DNA of 64,000 bases from Ashinkailepas kermadecensis (taxonomy: Eukaryota; Arthropoda; Thecostraca; Neolepadidae): contig JAOTOM010003945.1 of assembly GCA_034440615.1 (NCBI GenBank), positions 124,001-188,000 of the forward strand. Direction: 5' to 3'. Below are positions 23,112 through 33,596 of this stretch, in pieces (positions within the stretch are counted from its first letter, which is position 1; every line of letters begins with the position of its first letter). The translations under genes were made by a program, and so were the position numbers. Under the pieces are notes generated by a model. The model was given only the letters and a program-made list of their open reading frames with translations, made no database searches and was not told the DNA's origin.

Positions 23112-23243
23112 CCCCGGAACATCCACACCGAGTCTGGTAGTGTAGCTGTGCCACTTGAGAGGCGAAGTAATGTGCCCTGGAACACCCACACCGAGTCTGG
23201 TAGTAGCTGTTCCACTTGGGAAGCATGGTAATATACCCTGAAC
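23112..23243. repeat. Diverged tandem duplication, about 64 bp x 2
   Basis: Two copies share AACACCCACACCGAGTCTGG (first copy AACATCC) and GCCACTTG/TCCACTTGG. They differ by small indels. Confidence 0.85.
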
Positions 23244-23282
23244 ACTCCCGAGAAGCCAGGAAGACGGATAGTGGTAATCTAT

Positions 23283-23843
23283 GCAGTGTAATCCGTGTTA
23301 GATCGCCACTTTAAATCCGTGTTAGATTGCCACCTGTAATCCGTGCTAGATTGCCACCTGTAATCCGTGTTAGATTGCCACCTGTAATCCGTGCTAGACA
23401 CTGAAGGGGAGCAGATCGGTTGTGTTAGTTTGCCACCTGTAATCCGTGTTAGATTGTCACCTGTAATCCGTGTTAGATTGCCACTTTAAATCCGTGTTAG
23501 ATTGCCACCTGCAATCCGTGTTAGATTGCCACCTGTAATCCGTGCTAGTTTGTCACCTGTAATCCGTGTTAGATTGCCGCATGTAATCCGTATTAGATTG
23601 CCGCCTGTAATCCGTGTTAGATTGTCACCTGTAATCCGTACTAGATTGCCGCATGTAATCCGTATTAGATTGCCACCTGCAATCCGTGTTAGATTGCCAC
23701 CTGTAATCCGTGCTAGTTTGTCACCTGTAATCCGTATTAGATTGCCGCCTGTAATCCGTGTTAGATTGTCACCTGTAATCCGTACTAGATTGCCGCATGT
23801 AATCCGTGTTAGATTGTCACCTGTAATCCGTGTTAGACACTGA
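23283..23843. repeat. Minisatellite, 24-bp unit with a 168-bp higher-order repeat
   Basis: The unit is GTAATCCGTGTTAGATTGCC plus ACCT, in over 20 copies. A block of seven variants beginning CCTGCAATCC recurs 168 bp later (23508 and 23676), with one monomer missing in the second block. The array is interrupted and ended by the same non-unit segment, AGACACTGAAGGGGAGCAG (about 23397) and AGACACTGAAGCGGAGCAG (about 23834). Confidence 0.93.
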
Positions 23844-23847
23844 AGCG

Positions 23848-23922
23848 GAGCAGACCGGTTGCCGGTTGCCAGACCGGTTGCCAGACCGGTTGCCAGACCG
23901 GTTGCCAGACCGGTTGCCAGAC
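23848..23922. repeat. 12-bp tandem repeat, about 6 copies
   Basis: The unit is CAGACCGGTTGC. It follows the 24-bp array with almost no spacer and contains the palindrome ACCGGT. Confidence 0.96.
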
Positions 23923-24004
23923 AGTCAACTGTGCAGCGTCATAGCCGACGGACGAGCGATTGCACGGTTTTACCTGGTGTTTCTCCAAGTGCACGTGGTA
24001 ATTG

Positions 24005-25322
24005 ATGGCTATGTTATCTCGGGGATCGCACCCTTCCACGGCGGACTGCAGTGGAGGTGGCTATGTTGTCTCGGGGATCGCACCCTTCTACGGCGGACTG
24101 CAGTGGAGGTGGCTATGTTGTCTCGGGGATCGTACCCTTCTACGGCGGACTGCAGTGGAGGTGGCTATGTTGTCTCGGGGATCGTACCCTTCTACGGCGG
24201 ACTGCAGTGGAGGTGGCTATGTTGTCTCGGGGATCGTACCCTTCTACGGCGGACTGCAGTGGAGGTGGCTATGTTGTCTCGGGAGATCGTACCCTTCTAC
24301 GGCGGACTGCAGTGGAGGTGGCTATGTTTTATCTCGGGGATCGCACCCTTCTACGGCGGACTGCAGTGGAGGTGGCTATGTTGTCTCGGGGATCGTACCC
24401 TTCTACGGCGGGCTGCAGTGGATTTGGCTATGTTGTCTCGGGGATCGCACCCTTCTACGGCGGACTGCAGTGGAGGTGGCTATGTTGTCTCGGGGATCGC
24501 ACCCTTCTACGGCGGACTGCAGTGGAGGTGGCTATGTTGTCTCGGAGATCGTACCCTTCTACGGCGGGCTGCAGTGGATTTGGCTATGTTGTCTCGGGGA
24601 TCGCACCCTTCTCACGGCGGACTGCAGTGGAGGTGGCTATGTTGTCTCGGGGATCGTACCCTTCTACGGCGGACTGCAGTGAAGGTGGCTGTGTTGTCTC
24701 GGGGATCGTACCCTTCTACGGCGGACTGCAGTGGAGGTGGCTATGTTGTCTCGGAGATCGTACCCTTCTACGGCGGACTGCAGTGGAGGTGGCTATGTTG
24801 TCTCGGGGATGGTACCCTTCTACGGCAGCCTGCAGTAGAGGTGGCTATGTTGTCTCGGGGATCGTACCCTTCTACGGCGGACTGCAGTGGAGGTGGCTAT
24901 GTTGTCTCGGAGATCGTACCCTTCTACGGCGGACTGCAGTGGAGGTGGCTATGTTGTCTCGGGGATCGTACCCTTCTACGGCGGACTGCAGTGGAGGTGG
25001 CTATGTTGTCTCGGGGATCGTACCCTTCTACGGCGGACTGCAGTGGAGGTGGCTATGTTGTCTCGGGGATCGTACCCTTCTACGGCGGACTGCAGTGGAG
25101 GTGGCTATGTTGTCTCGGGGATCGTACCCTTCTACGGCGGACTGCAGTGGAGGTGGCTATGTTGTCTCGGGGATCGTACCCTTCTACGGCGGACTGCAGT
25201 GGAGGTGGCTATGTTGTCTCGGGGATCGTACCCTTCTACGGCGGACTGCAGTGGAGGTGGCTGTGTTGTCTCGGGGATCGTACCCTTCTACGGCGGACTG
25301 CAGTGGAGGTGGCTATGTTGTC
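24005..25322. repeat. Minisatellite, 52-bp unit, about 25 copies
   Basis: The unit contains GTGGCTATGTTGTCTCGGGG, ATCGTACCCTTCTACGGCGG and ACTGCAGTGGAG. Variants (ATCGCACCC, GATTTGGC, TCGGAGATCG) are mixed in the left half, and the right half is nearly uniform. All three plus frames are open for 180-507 codons because the unit lacks stops, so these are not genes. Confidence 0.97.
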
Positions 25323-25627
25323 CCCGTACTTTCCTTGGCTCGTGGCCAGTTGAAATCTTCAGAGGCACAAGCAGCCTATTCTGCCCCGATTTTTCCCAGC
25401 GCACACCCGTAGGCATAACGTTGAAGTAATCGGGGCTACCCGGGAGATGTGTCCACAGTGCCCCGACCGGGCTATGGGCATGGCTAAGGTAGTTTTTCCA
25501 GAAACAAAACTAGGTGTGTAGTTCTGTACAATAGTCCGCAAAAGGTGTCCTCAAAGTAGGGGACAGTTCCCTCCCCCCCCCACACACGGTTATCTAGAAG
25601 CGTGCTCTGGAACACCGCAGGGGATTT
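25323..25627. other. Spacer with a poly-C tract
   Basis: Non-repetitive except for a run of about 11 C followed by ACACAC near 25570-25585. Confidence 0.55.
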
Positions 25628-25971
25628 CGATGCTGCATTGGTGGCCAGTGGTTACCTCAATACTGCATTGGTGGCCAGTGGTTACCTCGATGCTGCATTG
25701 GTGGCCAGTGGTTACCTCAATACTGCATTGGTGGCTCGTGGTTACCTCGATGCTGCAATGGTGGCTCGTGGTGACCTCGATGCTGTATTGGTGGCCAGTG
25801 GTTACCTCGATGCTGCATTGGTGGCCAGTGGTTACCTCGATGCTGCATTGGTGGCCGGTGGTTACCTCAATACTGCATTGGTGGCCAGTGGTTACCTCAA
25901 TACTGCATTGGTGGCTCGTGGTGACCTCGATGCTGTATTGGTGGCCAGCGGTGACCTCGATGCTGCTGTGG
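25628..25971. repeat. Minisatellite, 30-bp unit, about 11 copies
   Basis: The unit is GATGCTGCATTGGTGGCCAG plus TGGTTACCTC. Two frames stay open as 10-residue periodic peptides. Confidence 0.96.
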
Positions 25972-26158
25972 TGTCTACCAGCTGTGAGAGACGCTGCTGT
26001 GGTGTCTACCAGCTGTGAGAGACGCTGCTGTGGTGTCTACCAGCTGTGAGAGACGCTGCTGTGGTGTCTACCAGCTGTGAGAGACGCTGCTGTGGTGTCT
26101 ACCAGCTGTGAGAGACGCTGCTGTGGTGTCTACCAGCTGTGAGAGACGCTGCTGTGAT
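25968..26158. repeat. Minisatellite, 31-bp unit, 6 copies
   Basis: The unit is GCTGCTGTGGTGTCTACCAG plus CTGTGAGAGAC, essentially identical between copies. It fuses directly to the 30-bp array and shares GATGCTGCTGTGGTG at the junction. Confidence 0.96.
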
Positions 26159-26269
26159 GCCTCTGAGGCAGGCCTCAGCTCACCAGCCCCAATACGCTGA
26201 CGAACCATTGTGGCGGACGAATTTCCGCTGTGAAGGACATGTTGACGACAGTAGACCGACCGTTAGTCC

Positions 26270-26675
26270 GCCGTGACGGTGGCTCATATTGGACCGAGCG
26301 AGGAGTGTACCGCCTATACTGCTACCTGTGCATATATTGGACCAAGTGAGTGTGTCACCTATACTGCTGCCTATGCTTATATTGGACCGAGCGTGGAGCA
26401 TACCGCCTATACTGCTACCTGTGCTATTTTAAGAGCATACATTTGCGTTGCATTTTGTGTATCTTCGAACATGTTGATACTGATCTTTGCTGCTGTACTG
26501 CTACCTGTGCTTATATTGAGCCGAGCGAGGAGTGTATCACCTATGCTGCTGCCTATGCTTATATTGGACCGTGCGTGGAGCATACCGCCTATACTGCTAC
26601 CTATGCTATTTTAAGAGCATACATTTGTGTTGTATGTTGTGTATCTTCGGACATGTTGGTACTAATCTTTAAATT
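26270..26675. repeat. Compound repeat with a duplication about 186 bp apart
   Basis: Short units of about 50 bp with CTATACTGCTACC and TATATTGGACCGAGCG lie inside a larger duplicated block. The block runs to TTTTAAGAGCATACATTTG and ATCTTCG.ACATGTTG, and its halves are about 186 bp apart. Confidence 0.85.
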
Positions 26676-27052
26676 ACATTGATCATTTAAACAGTATCAG
26701 CACATAACACGCTAAAGTACGCATTTCAGGGAGCTTATTAACGTTCATGCTCACATTCCACTCGGACATATTCTTGTTAACATTTCAGTGCAATACTCCG
26801 TACAATGTTCTGCCTATCTCAGGGCCTATTTCTATTGGTCAAATTCCGCTGTGGAGAGCGAACATCTGAATTCTGTATTCCACAAGACCATGACGTATTT
26901 TTTCTCTCGATACTGGCGGCGGTCTGGACCGGCTCAGTCTTCAGCTTGTGCCTCAAGGTACTGCAAGTTTAAGCCGCTAAGCCGTTGTACCTCTGGTTTG
27001 CCATGTTAGCAGTGTCAGTGTCTGCTGCATTCATCGATGACAGAACATGTTG
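26676..27052. other. Spacer, no gene seen
   Basis: Non-repetitive AT-rich then mixed DNA with no recognisable gene. Confidence 0.5.
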
Positions 27053-27210
27053 CGTTCCTGTTGCCGCATTGTATGCGCCACTGCACTGGTATGAGCGGTT
27101 ATCTGTGCCTACCTCACACGTCGGCGTGTCGTTCCTGTTGCCGCATTGTATGCGCCACTGCACTGGTATGAGCGGTTATCTGTGCCTATCTCACTCGTCG
27201 GCGTGTCGTT
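27053..27210. repeat. Tandem duplication, 77 bp x 2
   Basis: CGTTCCTGTTGCCGCATTG starts at 27053 and again at 27130. The copies differ at only a few positions. Confidence 0.94.
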
Positions 27211-27841
27211 CACTCATTTTCGGCGTCTGTCTGCTCTGAGAAATTGTCTCCGTTTTGATGTTCATGGCACAACGCGTGGTTGTTATCCGTTTATGTCAGT
27301 CAATATGATTCGTTGATAATTTGAATCCCCTGTTGCGTTTTTCTTTTTTCGTCAGTTTGTCAGGAAGTCTTCTCACGTGAGGGCTCAAGCACTTGCAAGT
27401 TCAGGAAAGAACTTCGTCAGGTCTCGTGGGATTTTTTGGTGTGGGCCATGTATGTTCAGCTGATAAATCTGCAAATATACCAGTTATACCAGTTATGCCA
27501 GTTGTGGTATGGTGTTGTTGCTGGAATACCTGGGCTCATGCTCCAACAACCGTTGAATACCATAGCAGAACTATTTATTAATAAATAGTCTCTCCTCAAT
27601 AACTGTGCTGTGTGCGGTTTTACTGCGTCGTTTGCTTGAATGACTAAGCATTTCTTGAATACGACGAGCTCCATGAAACAATCCCGCGTGACTTTTGCTG
27701 AATATGTATTTCAAGCCGTCCTTCACTCCGTTCCGACGGTTCCGACACACCAAAACCTCCAGGGTTTCCTCTGTAGTAGCTTTGTTAAGTCTGGCGTCAA
27801 CTGCACTCGCCTTGGACGAATAACTCAGGGATTGTCGTTCC
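27211..27841. other. Spacer, no gene seen
   Basis: Non-repetitive. The open frames are short and show no motif. Confidence 0.5.
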
Positions 27842-27903
27842 GAATATAGCGACCGCCCGCGCTGAGATGTGAGAATATAGCGACCGCCCGCGCTGAGATA
27901 TGA
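27842..27903. repeat. Tandem duplication, 31 bp x 2
   Basis: GAATATAGCGACCGCCCGCG occurs at 27842 and 27873. A run of about 12 C lies about 60 bp downstream. Confidence 0.93.
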
Positions 27904-28151
27904 GAATTGCTGAAGAAGCAGAGTGGCACCGGTAGCGAGGTCACAGAGACAAGGGCTGAGCCCCCCCCCCGCGCGCGTCGGATGATCGGCCACGACGCCG
28001 GCCCACCTCCGGGTCAGACTGTGACCTGTGGTAAGTGGCGGAGTGCCGGTTTGCTGCCCGGCGATGGCATGCCAGGTTTCCGGGTTAAGGTGTACCGCCA
28101 CGGGGTGGAACCCACCAGAACATCTCCAGATTATCGGGTAATTTGTGCGTG

Positions 28152-28225
28152 CCCTGGTCGCCAGGGGTAGGAGGGTCAGTGGTACGAGCCCTGGTCGCCA
28201 GGGGTGGGAGGGTCAGTGGTACGCA
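28152..28225. repeat. Tandem duplication, 37 bp x 2
   Basis: CCCTGGTCGCCAGGGGT occurs at 28152 and 28189. Each unit begins with a perfect hairpin dyad, CCCTGG TCG CCAGGG. Confidence 0.92.
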
Positions 28226-28318
28226 TATTGACCGCTGGGGGTCAGGGGGCAGATTGTCTCCTGGGCAGTGGTGCGACGTGTGGCGGGTGGGTTTGTGGTG
28301 GTGTACCTGTCTCCAAGG

Positions 28319-28433
28319 GCGGGTCATCTCCCACTCAGTGATGTGCTGACCACCACAGGTGGGCGGTGCCAGGGGTGGGTCATCTCCCACTCAGTGATGT
28401 GCTGACCATCACAGACGGGGCGGTGCCAGTGGC
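28319..28433. repeat. Tandem duplication, 56 bp x 2
   Basis: GGGTCATCTCCCACTCAGTG occurs at 28321 and 28377 and is followed in both copies by GCTGACCA.CACAG. Confidence 0.92.
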
Positions 28434-28537
28434 GCATGCGGCGGTCTGCAGAGGGCGGGGGGCGCCGCTCCGCCGGCCGGCAGTCGGCCGGCCGCCTGGC
28501 TGTCGGTCGGTCAGAGTCGGCCAGTCTGTGGCACCAC

Positions 28538-28742
28538 AGCTCCTCGGGAGACCGCTGCCGGGAGCTCCTCAGGAGACCGCTGCCGGGAGCTCCTCGGAAG
28601 ACAGCCGCCGGGAGCTTCTCGAGAGACCGCTGCTAGGAGGTCCTCGGGAGACCGCTGCCGGGAGCTCCTAGGGAGACCGCTGCCGGGAGCTCCTCAGGAG
28701 GCCGCTGCCGGGAGCTCCTCGGGAGACTCCTGCCGGGACAGG
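28538..28742. repeat. Minisatellite, 25-bp unit, about 8 copies
   Basis: The unit is GGGAGCTCCTCGGGAGACCG plus CTGCC, with substitutions in each copy. Confidence 0.94.
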
Positions 28743-29649
28743 TCAGTATGAGCATCACCGACAGCTCACGGGAACCGACCACGGACTGATTATGACAGCA
28801 CAGCCTAGCTCTCAATGTGAGTGCGCCAAATAACTGGCGGTGAGTGCGTCGGGTAGCATACTGTGAGCGCACAAATCCAGCCGATTGTGAACACGTCGGA
28901 CAGCTTACTGAAGCAGACTAAGAACAGTCGCCAACGGTGTAGCGATCTTCGGGACGGAGGACCCCGGCCGCACTTTGTGCGCGTGCGCGCCGGCGTCGGG
29001 CAGGCGGTCGGAGCTGGAGCGGCTCTGACGTGAGGTGGCGTTTCCGGGCGATAGCGTCGCGACGTGGCCGTGGTGCTGTGTCGAGCCGCAGTGGCTGGCG
29101 GTCGGCGGCGGCGCAGGCGGCGAGACTCGCTACCGCTCCGGGCGGGCTGGCGAGCTCGGAGGTACCGCGGGGCGTGGCGACACAGGAACTGGTGCCGTAG
29201 CCGGGCGTCGCCTGCCTCCCCCCCCACCCACACAGCCCAAGAGGTGAGCGACGCCTGCACCTCACCAGCTGGCCAGATCCTTCGTTGACTTCTTGATCCA
29301 GTGCCGAGTTAAGCTGCCGTTGCGATCCAACTACGAAGCTCGCGTCGTTTTCTCGATCCGGTGCTGATCTCGGCCGAGTTTGTGATCCCACTCTGGACTG
29401 CTCGTCGGCACCGTGCTCCAGTGTTGATTCAGCTGCAGCTGTGTGATCCGGCCTCGTGATCCCGCGCCACTTTCGCCGGCGGCGGCGTGATTCGGCTTCG
29501 GCGTGTGTGGTGGTGACGCGGGCTCGTCTTCTCCACCCGGACTCCGCACTGGGTGTCCAACTGAGCGCCGCAGTGCTGAGAACACAGACATGGACTGAGA
29601 GGACTGGGCGTGTGTCGACTGGCGCCCGTGAGGTCAGAGTGAGCCAGTG
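28743..29649. other. GC-rich spacer, no supported gene
   Basis: The 28930-29270 part is CpG-dense and could be a CpG-rich promoter-like segment, but no transcript feature can be shown. From 29290 to 29470, degenerate repeats around GATCC recur. Long frames on the minus strand have Arg/Pro/Ala-rich low-complexity products. Confidence 0.45.
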
Positions 29650-29864
29650 TTGAGTGGCTAGTGAGTGGCCAGTGAGTGACACTGAGTGACACTGCGTGAC
29701 ACTGGGTGGCATTCAGTGACACTAAGTGGCACTGAGTGACACTGGGTGACACTAAGTGACACTGAGTAACACTGAGTGACACTGGGTGACACTGAGTTAC
29801 ACTGAGTGACACTGGATAACACAGAGTGACACCGAGTGATACTGAGTGACACTGAGTGACGGCG
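29650..29864. repeat. 10-bp tandem repeat, about 21 copies
   Basis: The unit is TGACACTGAG with many one-base variants (TGACACTGGG, TGACACTAAG). Units per helical turn are nearly in phase. Confidence 0.95.
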
Positions 29865-29992
29865 GATACGTGCTGCGCCATGGACGTCTGCTGCTGTTGC
29901 ACCAAAGACCGCCGGAAGGCAGTGTGGAAGCGCCGGAAGCGGTCGGGCTCGCGGCTCCGTCAGCCTTTCGTACGAGGTGAGGTTCTCCGCGC

Positions 29993-30590
29993 CAGTCTGG
30001 CGCAGGCACGGTCCTGTCAGTCTGGCGCAGGCATGGTCCTGTCAGTCGGGCGCAGGCACGGTCCTGTCAGTCGGGCGCAGGCACGGTCCTGTCAGTTGGG
30101 CGCAGGCACGGTCCTGTCAGTTGGGCGCAGGCACGGTCCTGTCAGTTGGGCGCAGGCACGGTCCTGTCAGTCGGGCGCAGGCACGGTCCTGTCAGTCTGG
30201 CGCAGGCACTGTCCTGTCAGTTGGGCGCAGGCACGGTCCTATCAGTTGGGTGCAGGCACGGTTCTCTCTGTCAGTTAGGCGCAGGCACGGTCCTATCAGT
30301 TAGGCGCAGGCACGGTCGGGTCAGATGGGCGCAGGCACGGTTCTCTCTGTCAGTTGGGCGCAGGCACGGTCCTGTCAGTTGGGCGCAGGCACGGTCCTGT
30401 CAGTTGGGCGCAGGCATGGTCCTGTCAGTTGGGCGCAGGCACGGTCCTGTCAGTTGGGCGCAGGCACGGTCCTGTCAGATGGGCGCAGGCACGGTTCTCT
30501 CTGTCAGTTGGGCGCAGGCACGGTCCTGTCAGTTGGGCGCAGGCACGGTCCTGTCAGTTGGGCGCAGGCACGGTTCTCTCTGTCAGTTGA
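29993..30590. repeat. Minisatellite, 25-bp unit with longer variants, about 24 copies
   Basis: The unit is GGGCGCAGGCACGGTCCTGT plus CAGTT. Longer forms with GGTTCTCTCTGTCAG occur several times. Because 25 is not divisible by three, the three frames are read in turn and several are open at once. Confidence 0.96.
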
Positions 30591-30987
30591 GTAATGACTG
30601 CTTCTAAGTGAGGCTCGCAACGGTGTCATTTTATCAAGTCGATTGGGAAGCCAATGCTTCTGATACCTATCACGCTATATGGGCAACCCCGTAGGACTGC
30701 GTGCCAAGTCTGAAAGACATTGGAGAGGACACATTAACAGGTGAGGTGCGTGGGGAGTAAAAACTCACCGATAAATATATGACACGTCACCCATGCGATA
30801 AGACTTTCCTCATGAATTGGGGTCTGGTCTAGCGCTTAGTTTACGCGTTTAGTTTAGCTGGCTAGCGTTTAGTTTACGACCTGTATGCGACCTTATGATG
30901 TCGTGTACCTGAGACCTGATTTGGTACACGGTTGACGCCAATGGCGCACCGCCTGACCTGCCAAACTGACACCGCCTGACCTGCCAG
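30591..30987. other. Spacer, no gene seen
   Basis: Non-repetitive apart from GCGTTTAGTTTA repeats near 30833-30875. Confidence 0.5.
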
Positions 30988-31240
30988 GACACCGTCTGTC
31001 ATGTAGTCCGGAGCCACCATGTATCGCCTGACCTGCCAAACTCGGCGGACGTTGGCCCGGACACCGTCTGTCATGTAGTCCGGAGCCACCATGTATCGCC
31101 TGACCTGCCAAACTCGGCGGACGTTGGCCCGGACACCGTCTGTCATGTAGTCCGCAGCCACCATGTATCGCCTGGCCTGTCAAACCTGGCGGATTTTAGC
31201 TCTGATACTGCCTGTCACATAGTTTTGCTCACCATGGAAC
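30988..31240. repeat. Minisatellite, 72-bp unit, about 3.5 copies
   Basis: GACACCGTCTGTCATGTAGT starts at 30988, 31060 and 31132. A diverged fourth copy follows at about 31204. Half-length fragments precede the array (30945-30987). Confidence 0.94.
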
Positions 31241-31419
31241 GTTTGAGGGATGGAGTTGACCCTTAATATTTCAGGGTGTGGCAAATGGATCAGAAGATAC
31301 TAAGGATAATATGTACCGTTTTTAATCTCCAAATCTTTTACTTTTCACAGGCGGATGACTATCGGTGATCACAGTTGATATGTTTTGAATATTATGCTCA
31401 CTGCAGCATTTATTACATA

Positions 31420-31455
31420 TCGCACCTATTATACCTGCAGGTATAATAGGTGCGA
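31420..31455. repeat. Perfect 36-bp palindrome
   Basis: An uninterrupted perfect palindrome centred on the CTGCAG at 31435-31440; the right half, CTGCAGGTATAATAGGTGCG, mirrors the left. It stands alone in non-repetitive DNA. Confidence 0.97.
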
Positions 31456-31721
31456 AGCTTTGAGGTCGACACAAACGTCTTAATTCATGTGAGTGCTGTT
31501 TCAAAACGGCACCAGAGGTTAAAGGACAGTACAGGTATTTTTTTAGGTCAAGCCAGATGGCATGTTGAGGGCGACGGAGGGCCATGCATCAAGTCAGATT
31601 AACTTGAATGCTTTGCTCACGATCCCTTCGCATCAAATTGATGTAATTACCACTCGAGTAAGTATTACCAACCACAGGAAGCTTATCTTCCAGACGAAAC
31701 ACACGCTCCAGTTTCCTGCAT

Positions 31722-31835
31722 ACGGTTACTTTGTCAGCTTGCACTGGTTGCCTCTCCCTCCTAAGGTTACTTTGTCAGCTTGCGCTGGTTTCCTCTCCCT
31801 CCTACGGTTACTTTGTCAGCTTGCACTGGTTGCCT
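31722..31835. repeat. Tandem repeat, 41-bp unit, 2.8 copies
   Basis: ACGGTTACTTTGTCAGCTTG and CCTCTCCCTCCT recur three times, with only one or two base differences per copy. Confidence 0.94.
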
Positions 31836-32285
31836 CCCCTCTTTCATTTCACATCGGTGGATCGATCTACTGGATGCGCTATGCTGTGGATTGTACAATG
31901 TACTGTAGAGTGTAGATTCAGTGCTGTAAAGATGCGCATTACACACCAGCACATTATGCTGATTATGAATGCCATAACAAAACGAGGAAGTCTGAGAGGC
32001 TAAAAACCTATGTCTATGAGCCTTTTGTTCCATACTAATTATGGAATGCACCAGAATGTCAGCACGGTGAAATCCATTAGAATATTGCAACGTTTCAGTA
32101 AACCATCTCCCCCTTCAGTTCAGTTTCTTATATTGACATTCATGTCTGAGTGTTGGACACCGCAGATCCATACGCCATTTTACATTTGTTTGTTCTCAAA
32201 GCTGCTTTGTGCTGGTCGGAATGTTCCATATCTGCCGTATCTGCAATGCTCAATCGGTATCGTACACCGCAGAAGCCGTTGTAGT
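31836..32285. other. Spacer, no gene seen
   Basis: Non-repetitive, with no recognisable gene. Confidence 0.5.
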
Positions 32286-32428
32286 GACAGTAAGTAGTAA
32301 CTGTGTGTTGATAGTATGTAGTAGCAGTGTTGACAGTAAGTAGTAGCAGTGTTGACAGTAAATAGTAGCAGTGTTGACATTAAGTAGTAGCAGTGTTGAC
32401 AGTTAGTAGTAACAGTGTTGACAGTAAT
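32286..32428. repeat. Minisatellite, 22-bp unit, about 6 copies
   Basis: The unit is GTTGACAGTAAGTAGTAGCA plus GT, with single-base variants. Confidence 0.94.
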
Positions 32429-33596
32429 TCCGTTCAAAAATGCCACCAGTCGGTTGCCCGGTGACAGGTGATTGCAAGCAGGATTTAATTTGTATCGTGA
32501 TTGATTTGTATCTAGGATGGGTTCCTTGCTTAAGCTCCTGGGGGTGCAATTGCCCGATGGTTTTCGACTCATTCCGAGTGCGCATCCAGTGGTAATTATC
32601 ACACAGGTGGCGACATTTTCCAGGGAAGAGACGAAGCCACCGCAGAAGTTGCTTCCTGTCATGTGTCATCTTTGGGTTGTGTGCTGAATTATATCTCGGA
32701 TCACACGAAGATAGTTGTTAGATTGTCGCCGCATCTCCACATCTGCTACTCCATGTCTCCCTGATACGCCTGTGTGAGACCCAATACTTCAGTATGTGTG
32801 TATGCTTGACATGAGAGGTAATGTCTAATCAATTATCTCGTGAATTTGATGTACGTGCTACCATTACGTTGGTTGTCCCAACATACTTTGCAGGATTGTG
32901 GTCGATGTATAATCGATACGCATCTTTTGTGCGGCTGTCAGTGGGCGTAGGTGGAGTTCTATGCCTGGGGATTTTTTATTATTTATTTTAGCTGAGTCAT
33001 CAAAGGCTTTATCTTTGTCATCGGGAAGATGTGATTCTAACATGCTATGCAACGGCAGAGCTTGCAGATGGCATGTACAGGCAAAGACACAGGGAGCAGC
33101 GTTTCGTCGAAATCCAATTTTGAAGGGAAGGGTGGGATGCAAGAGACAGAAGCAGGCGAAAGGAAGAATACATCGGTGACGATAGTGCCAAAGGAAGGGG
33201 AGAGGGTGGGGGTTATGACGGTCGACGCGATCATCCTACGCCCTGCAGGACCTTCGGCGGTGCAATGAAGCATGCCCGTGTTGATTGTCTCCAGATCAAC
33301 TATGTCGAAAGCCAGAAATTAAAATTGCGTACGGGCGTAACGTTTAACTTGTGGATCGGTCCTAGTTTGTGCAACCAGGGCTGACAACCAACAGAAGACC
33401 CAGACCGCAGCCGAGGTGTTGTATCGTGCGGTTGCTGGATCTCTGAGCATGCATAGCTAGTGCCGCAATGATCGTGTGCTGCTGAGTGCTGATCTGACCG
33501 TAGTTCTTGGCAGACCAGCAAACTTCCACTTCCTGTACTCCTGCATGGCAATGGCGACGCTGCTCTGTATGCACTCTGTCGAACACCACTGGTGGG
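32429..33596. other. Non-repetitive spacer, no gene seen
   Basis: About 1.2 kb of ordinary complexity. Frames at 32864-33142 and 33037-33273 (minus) lack recognisable domains. Confidence 0.5.

Noticed and set aside
23830..25353. 507-codon open frame
   Set aside because: It covers the 12-bp and 52-bp arrays. Two other plus frames are equally open.
28930..29270. CpG-island promoter of a gene
   Set aside because: CpG-dense, but with no initiator, TATA box or downstream exon that can be shown. Kept only as a note in the spacer.
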